Shown: one piece after another, positions 23,167 to 36,700 of the stretch | Layout: every line of letters begins with the position of its first letter | Position numbering within the stretch: the stretch's first letter is position 1 | Assembly: GCA_013433145.1 (NCBI GenBank) | Contig: CM024169.1 | Location: 8,378,817-8,442,816 of the forward strand | DNA from: Ascaris suum | Taxonomy: Eukaryota; Nematoda; Chromadorea; Rhabditida; Ascarididae | Reading direction: 5' to 3' | Length of the DNA: 64,000 nt | Notes under the pieces: model-generated | What the model saw: only the letters and a program-made list of their open reading frames with translations | Databases searched by the model: none | Told to the model about the DNA's origin: nothing | Program-made: the position numbers and the translations under genes

Positions 23167-24678
23167 CAAGGCTAAAAGAAGCTGTCGCTTCATCCTCATT
23201 TGTACATCGTTGTTTGCAGGTTTATAAAACAGAAACACTCTTCTAGACATACAGGTGGCCTTCGCTCCACAGGTGCACACGAAAAATTTGAATTGCAATT
23301 TTTGGAACGCTGCCAATTTTTCAGACGTATTGAAGAAAGGTGTGATAGCATTTATTTTCATCCGTTCAAGGTTTGCTGTCTAGCTGAGAGAGTTGCGTGT
23401 TTTGTACTGTTCTCCAAGTTCAACTCGCAGAAGAAACTTGAAGAGACGTAATGTGCGTGTATATATCTGAGGCCGTCTGTCCGTTCAGTAGATCTAGTCC
23501 GGTAACGAATGAAGCTAGACCTAGAAATTGGCAGGTATAATGCACACCATAGGCAGGCCTTCTTTACTGTTTCGCATGTCAATTTACTGACCTCAAGGAA
23601 GGAGTTATAGGCATTCAAGGGGGTCGGAAATTTTACAAGTTTTATGCCGGGCAGGGAAGAAATATTTTGAGGTTTATGCGAGCTGCTGGGAGGGCTGAGT
23701 ATTTAAGCGCCCCGATGTTTATTTTTCCTCGCTAATTTATGAACCCGGTTGGTCTGGCGAGTTAAATGGGTGCATATTATGCCAGCTCCCGTTTCGCACT
23801 TCACCACATCACTGTATTCGAAGCTTTTGTTAATCGGCACGTCTGCGCATGAGTGCTGTTCATAAGAATACATATTGTTACGCCATACGTCATTTCATAC
23901 TCACGTTTATATAAGTATATGTAGGCCTATTTTCGTGTATCAGAATGCACAGAAAGCAATGGCCACATTGCAACAATATTTCTCAGTTCCTAACGGGTGC
24001 AGTGCAGAAGGATTTAGAACAAGCGTGGGTCCCTGAAGGCCTGGGAGTAGAGCTGTTGCACTTTTTGCGAATTACAGCAAGTTACGAAATAAAACGCCAG
24101 GTATTTAGCGACCAAGGCTGATAATTTTATGGTTAGCAGTAATTTTTGAAGAAGTATTGTCAGTTCTGAAATTAAAAACATCAGCTTCCAGTTATATGTC
24201 ATATCTATTGACAGTTGCCTGTTTGTTCCTGATGTGCTTGTTTATATTCGTTTCATTCTACTTTTGTTTCCCTCGTTTACTGCACGACCCTTTTTTGTGC
24301 TGCATATTAGGAAAGGTTTACAGTATTACCATCGTTATGACCCATTCGCTCTACTATCAATAATAACTTACTGCTGCCATTCATAGTACCAAATCCGGTG
24401 ACCACCGACTGCGCGATGATAAGAAAGTTTGTGGAGCGTTTAACGACGAATGAGATCACAGGAAAACACACCCGCGGTATTGTTTTTCGCAAGTTTCGTG
24501 TTGGGGTATTTCGGACGTGCACAAGTCTGTACTCATCGTATCGAAGCGTCTTTTAAACTCTTTTACCATCTCACCTTCGCGTTTCGTTCACATCGATATC
24601 ACTATATCGCTGTCGGGAAATTCTAATCATACGCCTTACACGGAAGAATTTCTTCGTCAACATTCTCGATGTTAAGGC

Positions 24679-24781
24679 ATGAGCTCGGTCGCTCACCGTC
24701 CAGGTGCATTCAAACAGGTGAATAAAAAGCATAAGACCGGTCGACATCGCACCAAAGGGAGCATCGACGGGGAAGCACGAG
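24679..24781 (+). CDS. TSR1: TSR1 exon 1
   Basis: [20 protein letters not shown] then [14 protein letters not shown]: the basic N-terminus of TSR1. An in-frame TAA lies immediately before the ATG. It ends in phase 1 before GTCTGT; the donor is fixed by the frame of exon 2. Confidence 0.92.
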
Positions 24782-27700
24782 GTCTGTTGCATTTCACCCT
24801 GTTTACATTGTATATGTTGTTACCATCGCCTTCATCCCCTTCACATCCCTTTTCTCTCGCCACGCAAAAGAAGAGAATCATTGCACAACTTGGAAAGAGC
24901 AGTTAAAATCCTTCATAAACTACGCCGGCGAATATATTTCACTAAACTTTTTGCACGAGTTGTTGTCTTTCATGAATCTCTGCAACTTGAAATATATTCG
25001 AAATATTCCGTGTTCGGATTTAATAGTGAACTGTTTCACATGAGAAGCTTAACGCACACTGTAAAATCTATAGCATCATTTCATGAACTGTGATCTGTGG
25101 CGTAGCCTTAAGGTATTAATCGGGTTTCCCTGTCGTCATCATTCCTTCAGGTTTTTCTCATATTGACCCAGTCATTGTTCTTTCTGACATATCAACGGGA
25201 TGAGTTTGTCAGTTCACTGTCGTTTTTAGATGAGGAAATTTCTATTCCATGTGCTAAGAAAAGTGGTGCGCAAAACTGCACGCCGCAGCCATCCGCAGAA
25301 AGCATCGATGACTCGGATATGTGTGCATAAATAGGCTCAATGTTGGGAAGATGTGCATCACTCATCATTAAATAATGAAGATCTTTTCCCAACTGCTAAC
25401 CATTACATCAATTATTGTATACCGCTTAAAACTTTTTTTTCAGGGCGACAGGATGTGAAAGCACTTACGCGAAGCATACGTTTACTACGAGGGAAAGTAG
25501 CTAGGAGACAACAGGCCAACCAGTTAAGAGCCAACAAACGTAATGCAATACTCGCTGAAAAGCGTGGTCTAGGTGGGGACAATCAGCCACCGTTTTTAGT
25601 TGTAAGCTTTTCATTTCAATTATCACAACCACTTTCTTTATTTTGCAACGCCTAGATCCGAACTTTTTCTCGTAAAGTTTCTGTGAGGCGTTGTCTAATA
25701 ATGCTCATCGAACTTCTATATTTTCTTAAAAACTATAAAAAGAGACCAAATAAAATGAATGAAGAGATGCAACCAATCAGTTGCGCTTTAACAAGAACTG
25801 AAGTAGAACAAAAACATGAACAAAACGACGTCAGATAGTACTAACGAAAAATACCTTTGGATCTCTCGCAAGTTTTATACTAATTCCGCCACCGGTCTTA
25901 TGTGAGCGCATCGCTACGGCCTATCTGTGATTCCGAATGGAAATGTGTGTGGTAAATTTTTAACTTCGATAGCCGTAGAGATATTTGGAAATGTTCGCAA
26001 GTTTGAAGGAAAAATTTTGCTAAGAATGGATGGAGTTGGAGTAACTGTTGTGTTGTTTTCTTTTCTGTACCTGCGCAAAAATCATCTTTCACCTTTGCAG
26101 TGCACAGTCGTCAGTCCAGCTTTCCTGTATATGTACAGTGTGATCGCTGGCGTATATAATTTTTTAGAACCTTTTTGCACAGATGAAAGACAAACAGGCA
26201 AAGAAAGGTGTGTTTTCTGTTTCATGCAAATCTCTCTCGAACTCTGTGCTTTCTCAAATCTTTCTCTTCCAAGGAGATGTTGATGAGAGATCGTCGGCTG
26301 ATATGGCCTCGACGAAAACAGACTTACTGCTATATTGCTGTGCCTCTATACCGAGGTAATGTGTGTGTAGTAGGAGATTATTTCACTATTTGAAGATATT
26401 GCGAATTGTTATTCAGAATTGTCGTTGGAACGTTTTAAGTTCCCTTCTTATATGTTCATCCATCATTTCACCCCACATCACGATTGTTTTTCCACCATAA
26501 CGTTTATTCTTATTTGTAGGGCAAAATCTTTGCAGACAGTCATCTCGTTGTCATCAACACATCCGGCTGAGGAGGTTGTCGGCTTGTTATGCTCATGTGA
26601 CGATGCAGCCATTCATTCGTTCTCCGAAAAGGGACACCTCAATTTCATTTCGTACGTCTTTTTTGCAGTACTTTTTCTGAAGCATTTTCTTATTAATTCC
26701 TGGTATTGGTAGACTCATTTGAAAGTGTAATGTCCTGTGCACTCTTGTGTTTAGTAAATACAAGTGGTATAATGCCAATAACAGCTTGTTATAATGCCAA
26801 GCTCATAATGGAAGAATTGGGGAAAGGGTGGTTGCAGAGATGAGGATTCAGTGCTAAAGCAGTTGTTAAGCAATGTCGTCAAGTGTTGCCACGATCAGAG
26901 ATTTATTGAGCAGTTTACAACGGTAAACCTACATTTAGAATGCAGTTTGATTAATTTCTTCTATTATCATCATCAGACAGTTCGCAAAATCTGTCGTCGA
27001 TTTTATTACAGTAGCAGAATACAGTATGGGTGTTTGCTTCCAGGGTACCTCGTTTCAAGAGTCGCTTCGTGTTCACGTGTCCAGACCAATCGAGCGTAGA
27101 GGATGTGCTTGATTATGTGAAAGTGTCAGATTTAGTGGCATTTGCATGGCCGTTAGATGGAGAAGTCAGTGCGGAGCAAGAGTTGGTTATGAGCTGTTTG
27201 CTCAGTCATGGGTTACCAACAACGATGCATTTTGCACCTGGTCTTGCTGCACTGTCCACTCCGAAAAGCAAAGAGAACGCGAGGAAAAATGTGCAGAAAC
27301 TGATTGATAGATGGTCGGTTGGTCATTTTGTTTCGTTTATGCTTTTTTTACAATTTTGTTTTCATTTGTGCAAGAAGCCAAATTCATGCCCATTGTTGGT
27401 GTGATTCATATTCACACCGTACATAAATATAACCAGATAGATTAGTGAGAACGCATAATTATGATAGTGGGATAGGAAATTGGCTTATGAAGAAAAGCAG
27501 CTTGGCGTCGTGAGTGTCCTTTTAACCGCGTTACGCACATTTTAGCTGCGCGTATATCTCCAAGTTTTATTTTCTGAGTTGCGGTGGTCACAGTTGTGGA
27601 ATTTCACTGATCTGCTCAAGACCCAAGATTTATACATTGGAAACTTTAGCTGTGTTCGTTGATGCATAGACGAGCTTTTCATAGTTTATTTGTTGCATAC

Positions 27701-30700
27701 GTTTACATTTCATTGACCTCAGTTTTGCACTCGACCCGTTTCTTCTTTTTAGAGTCTTTCTAGTTTAATTCCTTTAGCGAGCGGTCATTCATACGAACAT
27801 GAAATAAACCAGTCGTGGCCGTTAGTGCATGAGATGAAATTCATAGAGTCACACTGCCTTTGATACGATAGTAAGAGTTCTTAGAGTTCGGTGACATCTT
27901 CGATTTTTTTGATATAGAGGAAATGTTCCGCTGTACCCATAACAATATTCGCAGTTCCCTTTATTTTTTTTTTCAAAGTTGCTATTCTCATTAAAGCTTC
28001 ATTGAACGGTGGCTGATGTAGCGGGTCATGGGTCTACTTGAGGTGCTGTAATGCATCATAACTCTTCCCCGGCCCTTAAATATTAAAATTTCTTGTACAC
28101 GAAAGGTTTTATTTGTGTTACGATTTGCGGACTTCAATGGCAGAAATTCGTTGATCCTTTACTTAAATTCCTTGTGTGAACGTCATGTCTGTAGTTGATG
28201 GAATATCTGATTTTCTTGTTGAATGTAGTTTTGCAGGAGCTTCGGAGATGCGAAGTTGATGGCATGCGAGAGCGCTAGCGACGGCTTGATGGCTTTACGT
28301 CTGATCAGCACAATGAAGAAGAAGCCAATGATCATTCAAAAGCGACGGCCGCATTTGCTCGTCGAGAAGACCGAAGTTGTAGATGTGGAGGTGAGTTGCA
28401 GTTGCTAGTGATTTGATCACTGCGGCAGCAAGCAATGGGGAATTATGCGTGTCGCCGCTTATCATATCTGCTCACTGTATTAGACAAGTAACGGTATTTT
28501 CTTTAGCGTGCAAGTGCTTTTCAGTGTATTTTCAAATGTGACGAGAATCATTAGGTGGATTTGAGCTGAAACACTCAAATCTGCTTAACTTTCCTTCCGT
28601 AACAACTCTTGATAGTCTGGCCGCGTTAAAACCGCTTCATCTTGCCAACTAAAAATTTTGCTTGTTGATACGAGCCAGGTGTGGAAGGATGATAGCATGG
28701 TGATTGATCATTCTGCACGTTATCTGAATAGATATTCCATGCACAACTCAAGCTGCAATGCAAGACACATTACATTTCGAGATGATACAAAAAAGTGTAC
28801 TTGGTGGTGGAACTATGAAATAAGGAGTTGGGTGTCGTTGCTTGTACTCTTTTTTGCCTAACGCAAGTATAGATAAATTTCTAGCCGTATCCTTTAGACG
28901 AGGAGTCTGTATCAACTACAGGAAGTAGCCAGAACTTGAAGTTGGACCAGTTCCTTGGTCTGTTTTTATGTCCTTTTGATGTGCCTTATTTCTAGCCACT
29001 GATGCATATGAGCTGTGGCACATCCATTCCGTCATAAAGTTTTATTTCCAGTGCTTTTTATGAAAGCTAAAATGAACATTTACACTCATCCAGTTGCATC
29101 CCAAATATTTTCCGCAGCATGGTAATGTTGGGCAATTTTCTTGTTGACTTCTTATTTTTCTATCTGATGGCTGTTCATAAAATCGTCGAAAGATATTTTT
29201 AGAATGAACTTTGAGGGAATGCAAATGAGAGGCGAGCAGTGATTGTATAATTGTATAAAGTGACGCACTAACTGATAGATCGATGCGATTAACTTACCGA
29301 GAACCCAAGAAGTTATCAAATTCCGCTTACCTTAATAATGCAGTCACTTGAAACGTGTCACTACTCATGTGTTTATGTTTGGATTGTTTGTATACAGCGT
29401 CGTCGTTTAATTAAGGGTCCTTGCTAAAAGAGTTTAGAATATTTCCTAAGAAAGTTCCTTCATTTATTATTTGATAATGTACGGACGTTGCTCATATTTC
29501 CATGAAATTCCACTCATTCCCTCTTGCTCGATGAGGAATTCGTAGTGTGGACTCTCTTTTAGGTGAATTTAAGTGATTTGTTATGACTTATTGCAGGGAG
29601 ATCATTGCACTTTGAAGGTTAGCGGTTATGTGCGTGGACCGTCTTTCAATGTTAACGGATTGGTGCATCTCCAAGGATGGGGTGACTTTCAAATGAAACA
29701 GATCGATATTACCGCAGATCCGCATCCTTTGAATGAAAATAAGAAAGTAAGTTTAGGATTCTATGTTGTCATAAGTTTGCGTTGTCGTATTCATTAATGG
29801 CTCCTTTGAATTCCTCTGAATGCTCGGGACTCCTCTGAATGAAATTTTTGTTATCATTTCTTGTATAAAGCTAGTAATGCGGTCGGGTGTGGTCAGATTG
29901 GTGAGGAGGAGGGAAGAGGACGTGTTAGTGTGACTTCTTGAGTGGCAGCACGTTAACTTTTAGGAGGAACTGATGGTTGTGTTCCAAGAACTGATGGTTG
30001 TGTTCCAGTTATTACGCATTACACTTTGTTATTTGTGCTTGAGAATATACGGCTAAACTATCTGAACACTTCGCAGCGTCAAGCTGATTTTGGCTCCTGT
30101 CCTCTTCATTCCAAGCTTCTTATACGGTCGTTTTATATTGCCTCATGGACGGCACTGCTTATTAAGTGATGGTATGTAATATTGCAGTTTATAGTAAAGT
30201 GAGACTGGCTATTAAGACGATTCTTCTTTTTTGAATTTATTCTCAGGTGAAGAGTCCGTAGTCTATAAAACGATAAAATTCATGGTCCAGTTGGGTTAGA
30301 AAGCTGCATCGAAGGTGGAATTAGTCAAGGTGTGCAAGATCCTTGCTTTTAAGATCAGTTTTGATTCTTTCTGCCTCCTGACGTGCAAGAGTGTGGCATG
30401 AAAACTCGATTCAGTGCGGTTATTACCCATAAGATATTTACGGCCGTTTAGACGCGGTGATTTTGCAGCGTCAAGCAGCAGGTGATATGGAGGAAATGGC
30501 TCGGACTGTGCTGAAACCAGATCCGGTGAAGCAAGCTTCACTACAATCAGAGGTAGTGCCTGACCCGATGGATGCCGAACAAACGTGGCCCCATCAGTTC
30601 GAGCTCCCGAAGGACGTCTGTAAGAGTCACTGTGCTTACAGAGTTACTAGATAGTTGTTCCAAATATTTTAAAATCATCATCGTTGCTTGATTTCGATAA

Positions 30701-33700
30701 CAACACTAACAATATTGCGGTGATTTTTAAAAATTATATAAATTCTGGAAGCGTAGTTTACTCACTGTTTAACACTCCCATTATATTTGTTAGTTCGTAT
30801 CTCGATTTACTGACTCGCCTCGCACTGGCATCCTGTTATTCGAAAATTGGCGCAAACGTCACGTAGCCGGTCCTGAAAATTTTTTGCACAAGCTTTTTTC
30901 CTCGTCTGTCTTCTTTAAAAACTTTCCCCTTTATATTCGTCACCATTAAAGGATTCCATCTGTTCATATATAATAGTTTTCTTTTATTATTACTAGCTAA
31001 TGTGCAATAATGAAACGTTCCAGTCACTTTGCTAATGCTATAACTTCGTAGAATCGCGATTCCAGCTTTTTTTCAAGTCCTTCCCTATAAAAAGACAATT
31101 CGAACCAATTATGGGTGGCTTTGAGGGCTGGATCAGCCTTCTGAATTCACATTTGCCTCCATGACATTTGTTATTGTAACAGCGGTGCCTCGATTCAGGC
31201 TTGCCGACAAATAGGTCGTCGTTATTGCAGTGGCCTCCGGGCTTAGCAATGACTTACATGACCTATTGAAAATAATGGCCAAGTAATCAGGAAGTTGAAG
31301 TTTGACCCCAGGATTCGCTCTGTTGAGATGAGCTTTCACCTCAAGTTTAGGAATAATGGCAACATGGAAAAATTTTCAGTTGAAAGCAAGAAGATAATAA
31401 AAAAAGTGCCTGCCGGCACATCTGCTTATCAGGCTGCGTGGATTCTGGATGATGAGGACGAAGATGGTGATGATGAGGTTGTCCGTTTAATTCTCTTTGC
31501 CTCTGTTTTCTTTGTGATTTTCTTTTCAACGCAATTTTTTCAACGTTTCGTTCCGTTGCTAAAACATAGCGTTTCGGAGGCAGATGCAAGCATTTCGCGA
31601 TCGATGAGGTTTGCTGCTTGTCTGTAGAGAAGCTTGTCCCCTTCTTTGTGTCCTTTCGCAGTCTCAGTGAGTTATTTTTGCTTCGATGAGAAATCTCTGA
31701 TGTTGAGACTCTCTTCTCATAAGTTCAGGTTTTAGGGATACGAAATAATGTTGTGTGATGTGATAACGAGTTCTTTGAACTGATAGCTTCGCTGCTTGGC
31801 TTGCTGTAATGCATAATGTGAGGCAAATTCAAGCAAAACTTTCTGTGCGTTTGTTCCTGATTGACTATCGGTCGCCATGTAACAAGCATACTGAGAACAT
31901 GAAGTCGTCATCGTTTTCGTGACGTTCAGTAGTGGAAGTACGGCTGCTAAGGCTGTGCTAAATAAGTAATTTGCAGATAGATTATTGGATAACTTTTATG
32001 GGAGAGCGCGTGAAGTGAACAAAAAAAATTCTCGTAAACTCAATGCAAAAATAAGATTCATTCTAAAGTATCGTTACTATCTCAGTGTTTTTATGAAGTG
32101 ACAAATGTTGAAGAACGAATCGAGTGAAGACGAAAAGGAGGATGAAAATATGGTGGAGAACACAATTGAGGAGGAAAAATCAGAGGCGGAAGAGGATCAT
32201 ATAGAAACCGTTAGTTGGAAGTCTTCTTCGATCTCTCTTATTCGACTTTGTTGTGGCGCTCTGATGTTGCATATTTATTGATCATTTAGTTTTATTGGCT
32301 TCCCTATTCAGGATTTAAAGAGTTTAGGGAAACCGCTATTAGTGATAATGATAGGGACAACTTGTGCTCAAGATTGGGTTTTAATCAGTGTGTATTCGAG
32401 AGTGTCGGAAAATTGTGTGTGTTAATTGTGATATGTGCTTAATTTTTCAGTAGCAATTCTAGACTTGTTACCCTCTTTTGTTCAGTAGCAGTGCTGCCGT
32501 TTTCTAATTTACCATTCAGCTTCAGTGATTCAGGATGATTTCACATGAAGCCGGAATGTAGTCAGTGGTTAACGAAATAAATTAAATTAACAACATATCT
32601 GATCCGAGAGGATAAAAGAGCTGATTGTTGCATCATAGATCAGCATCTGATATATTATTTGAGGAACACAACGTTTAACCGGCTGCTTCCTTTTTGTTTT
32701 TCAGACAGTTTTTCGAGCATAATTATAGTTAAGGTTTTCGTGTTAGTGCTACACTCGCCCATCCCCTTCTCGCTAGCTCGAGTTCGATTGCACCTTCTTT
32801 GTGAAAGGATGTGAACTGACATTGTAATATAGGCCTGGTTAATGGCAGAATGAGAGTGTTTGTTCTTTTACAACTGCGAGACTACTAGCAAAAGTGTTTT
32901 AGATGACCGTGACAAGTGAGATGGACATATTAGAAAGCGGGGAGGACAAAGAGATTGATATGAGTGAGGTGGAGAAGTATCGTAAAGAACGCGAGAATGC
33001 ACAATTTCCGGACGAAATCGACACTCCTGTCGACATACCGGCGAGAGTCCGCTTCCAGAAATATCGCGGTCTCAAAAGCTTCCGGTTAGATGCTTCAATA
33101 AATCAACGCTTTTTTTCCATTCGCAGTGGTTTTTAGGATGGTTGTTAAAAATGGATCCAGTTGTAAATCAGGGAAAACATATTACGCAATTGCACGGTTA
33201 GTTGTGCAAACAGTGGTGTACTTTGTTCATTAACAATAATTATACTCATTTCAAACATTCGTTGTGACGATACCGCGTCTGTATTGGCGGTTTCAGTTCA
33301 GAGATCACAGAAACGACCGTGACGAAACTCGCAGATCTGATGTCGTATTGCTGGTACGATGTTGTGTGCTGATATTGTAAACTATATTTCGTCCCGATTG
33401 GTCATCTTCTTTAGTAGTTAATGAGAGTTAAACGTGTCAACTAACTTGCAAAGCAGTGTTGTGGTGCAGCGCGATTGATAGCACCATAAAAGACGTTTAT
33501 CTAGGGAAGTTGTTCCGCAGATCGATTACAGAAGAAATACTACATGTTAGGTACTATTTCATTTTTTTTCTTTATATCAGCAGAAATCTGACTGTTCATT
33601 AATATATTTGGGAAGTGTGATCTAATTGAGTGAGAGATTTTTCGAATGTTTTGAGGGTTCGGAACTAGGTGTAGTCAGTTCATATATATTATTATTAATC

Positions 33701-36700
33701 GCTGAACAAATAAGCAAGTATGGCATTATCGTGATTGAAGCTTCTGACATTCCAAGACTTGCGATCACCCTTATCCGTTTCAGGACTTCCCCATGGGATC
33801 CGTCGGAAAATTTGCCGATAACGTACGCGAGGATCTTCAAGTTCGCCGATTACCGGCACTCGAAGAAAGTCGCACTCGCTTCCGTTGACGAGCTGAGCGA
33901 TGAGGGTCGTGTGGTGCGTGGCGCCTATGTCACCATTTATATCGCTAGCGTACCGTCGCGTTTAATGGGTGGGTTATTCTGTTTTTGTTCCCCCGAAGTT
34001 ACCTTAACAGGTGTGCGTTGTCGGTTGTAAAACACTTTTGCAAGTCCTCTGTTCGCCTTTCTCCTTATCTCAGTGTTGAGGTCGGCTCCTTCGATTACAA
34101 CGAAATTTGCTGTGTTAATGAATAGCAGACTCGTTTTGTGTCCAGGCTGTCTCACGAGAAATGTTCGGAAAAGACGCGTATTGCGACGGTATTGCTGTGG
34201 ATTTGAAAAAGAAATGATTCTGGTTGGAGTCATCACTGCTACTCCGTTATGCCCTTCATATGTCCATCTCTCACGCGTATAAAATTTTTCTCTTTGGCAA
34301 CAATTTCTTGCCACCGAATTTTCCGCGTTGTTGACAAAAGTTTTTTTCGGTTGGAATCGAAAGATGCCATTGAGGTTCATTCATTCTTTGGTGGTTTAGA
34401 TCAACTGTACATAAAAATAGGCCCGAATAGATAAGATAGTTGAAAAGGTTTAAACGGATTTTTGTTTTCAGCAAACATTTCTTTCGGAAAATAAAGCATT
34501 CTTTACTTGCTTCCTTCACGACAGTTCACATTTTTATGTGCACTGTTACCTTGGAAGCAAGACCTTGTTAGCATTTGCATCTGCATTTATCTTGGGAGTA
34601 GCACTTTACTTTTGTTTGGTTGTTTGTGAAGTCGGAGCCGTTTATACTTGAAAAAACGAACTATTTCCTCAATTTCAAGTGCCCTAAGAATCGTCAGCCT
34701 AAGCCGACGGTATAACTTCACCAGTGTTGTTCATGTGCAAACTATCATTTATACGCGCCAACATGCATTCCAACAAATCCTGCCTCACTTTTTTCTATTT
34801 TATATAGTAGACGAATGTAGTACTTATACAGAAAAGGCAAACAGTTGCAAAAGTGCTCTGCAATCGCTGTTTTGAGGTTCGTTGAGGATGCAGTTACATA
34901 TAATATATGAAAATGAGTTGTCTAATGAAATATATTCAGAGACCTGCGGGAAGGATTCACCGATGGTTTTATATGGTTTGCTGCCTCACGAGCAGAAGAT
35001 GTCTCTCATGAATATGGTGCTAAGGAAACATCCATCTTGCAAGGTGCCCATACTTAACAAGCAGAAATTGATATTCCACGTTGGCTATCGACGATTCGAG
35101 GCTCAGCCGATCTTTTCACATCATACAAACGGGGATAAGTTTAAGGTAGCAGTTGACTTTGGCTATAACCACGCTTCAATCAAATTAATAACTTGTGACT
35201 CTGATTGAGGAAAAATGAAGGGAGGGGCGAAGCAATTTCAGTAAGTACAGGGATACAAGAAGCGTTGAGCTAGATTAGGATCGGCGTTGTCAATATGGGC
35301 TATTCGCTCTTATGACTGCAACTCTTTGTCATTTTGAAGCACGTGCCATTTGTTCCACGATGCTGTACTACTTGTTGCTCACGTTGTTATGACTACTGGA
35401 AATGTTGCGCGGCGATTAGGTCCCCTGTTAACTCTTAATTCATTGCTTTTATGATAGCAGTTTTTTACGCTTCTAAAGAATATAAGTTTATTCCCTGACG
35501 GTTCACGATTCTATTATATAGTTTGATATGTACCTTCGTGTACTGTAGCCATTTTCAAATGGGTTTTCATAAAATGGAATAGATTTATTGGTCAGTGGGT
35601 GGTAATCAAAATTGAGTGGATGCAAATATCCGAATTGCAAATGCGGAATTTAGGAGTGGAGGAAGTGATGTGATAGTTTGTTGGTTTTTGTCGCGTTCGA
35701 CGGAGACCCTGCCATAATGAGAGGTTTTTACTATAAGGTTCTCTCATTTGTGCTCATAGAAAGATTTACCGCCCGTTTCTCATTTGATGAAACAATTTGT
35801 TTCTCAAAGAATGTAAGGTAAATACCAAAAAAAGGTGACGATGGTAACTAAAGCCTCAACCTGCACATTGGAGCATAATTGAGCTAATTTCGTTTTAGAT
35901 GGAGCGCTTCATGCCATCAGAGGGATCGTTTGTAGCATCTGTGTTCGCACCGATAATGTTCCCGCCGGCATCGGTTCTTGTGTTCCGTGAGGACGCTAAA
36001 GGTCGTCAGCACCTGGTTGCATCGGGAGGTGTTTTGGACGTCAATCCAGATAGAATCATCTTGAAAAGAGTCGTTCTGTCGGGACATCCGTTCAAGATCC
36101 TAAGGCGCCATGCAGTTGTTCGATATATGTTCTTTAATAGAGGTGCTTCATATTTCATTCTTCCCCCTGTGCATCCCTTCATAGGTTCATTGTAGCACTT
36201 GACTGTAGATGTGTATAAAGAAGAATAATACAGAATACCCGCAGACCGCCATCTATCAAAGGCATTTTCTTTCGTGTTATGAGTACTGACACTCAGTAGT
36301 TCACAAAGAGTAATGCAATTCTGTTGCAATAGAAGGAATGAAAGTGTGAAACAGCGGGGGGAGGGGGAGAGGGAGGGAAGACACTTAATTGATAGTAATA
36401 TCAGTACACCGACTGGAGAGCATCGTGTTATCTGTGCAGTGGGCGGTGGTGTTGTTTTTGCATCCTTCATCCGATCAGGCGTTACTGGCAGCTCAGAAAT
36501 TAGGCGTCATTTTATTTGCGCACTTGCAAATACCGAGGAAAGCTGATTAACACTAATTATTCCAGAGGACATAGAATGGTTTAAACCAGTGGAGCTGTAC
36601 ACACCACGTGGGCGTCGAGGACACATTCGCGAGGCAGTCGGTATATTTTTGCGTTTATTTCCACTTCTGCTTTACTCATCGGTTCATACGTATATAAATT

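Larger units (their letters stand above)
18970..24678. other. Intergenic region between anillin A and TSR1
   Basis: No recognisable gene lies in these 5.7 kb. Frames such as 20953-21165, 21187-21372 and 21617-21973 show no family resemblance and cannot be linked by splice signals. Two perfect short tandem duplications (21927-21967 and 23123-23166) are listed separately. The 3' end of anillin A and the promoter of TSR1 should lie here but could not be placed. Confidence 0.5.

Noticed and set aside
36006..36470. 154-codon minus-strand open frame
   Set aside because: Antisense shadow of TSR1 exon 13 and its intron; no independent similarity.
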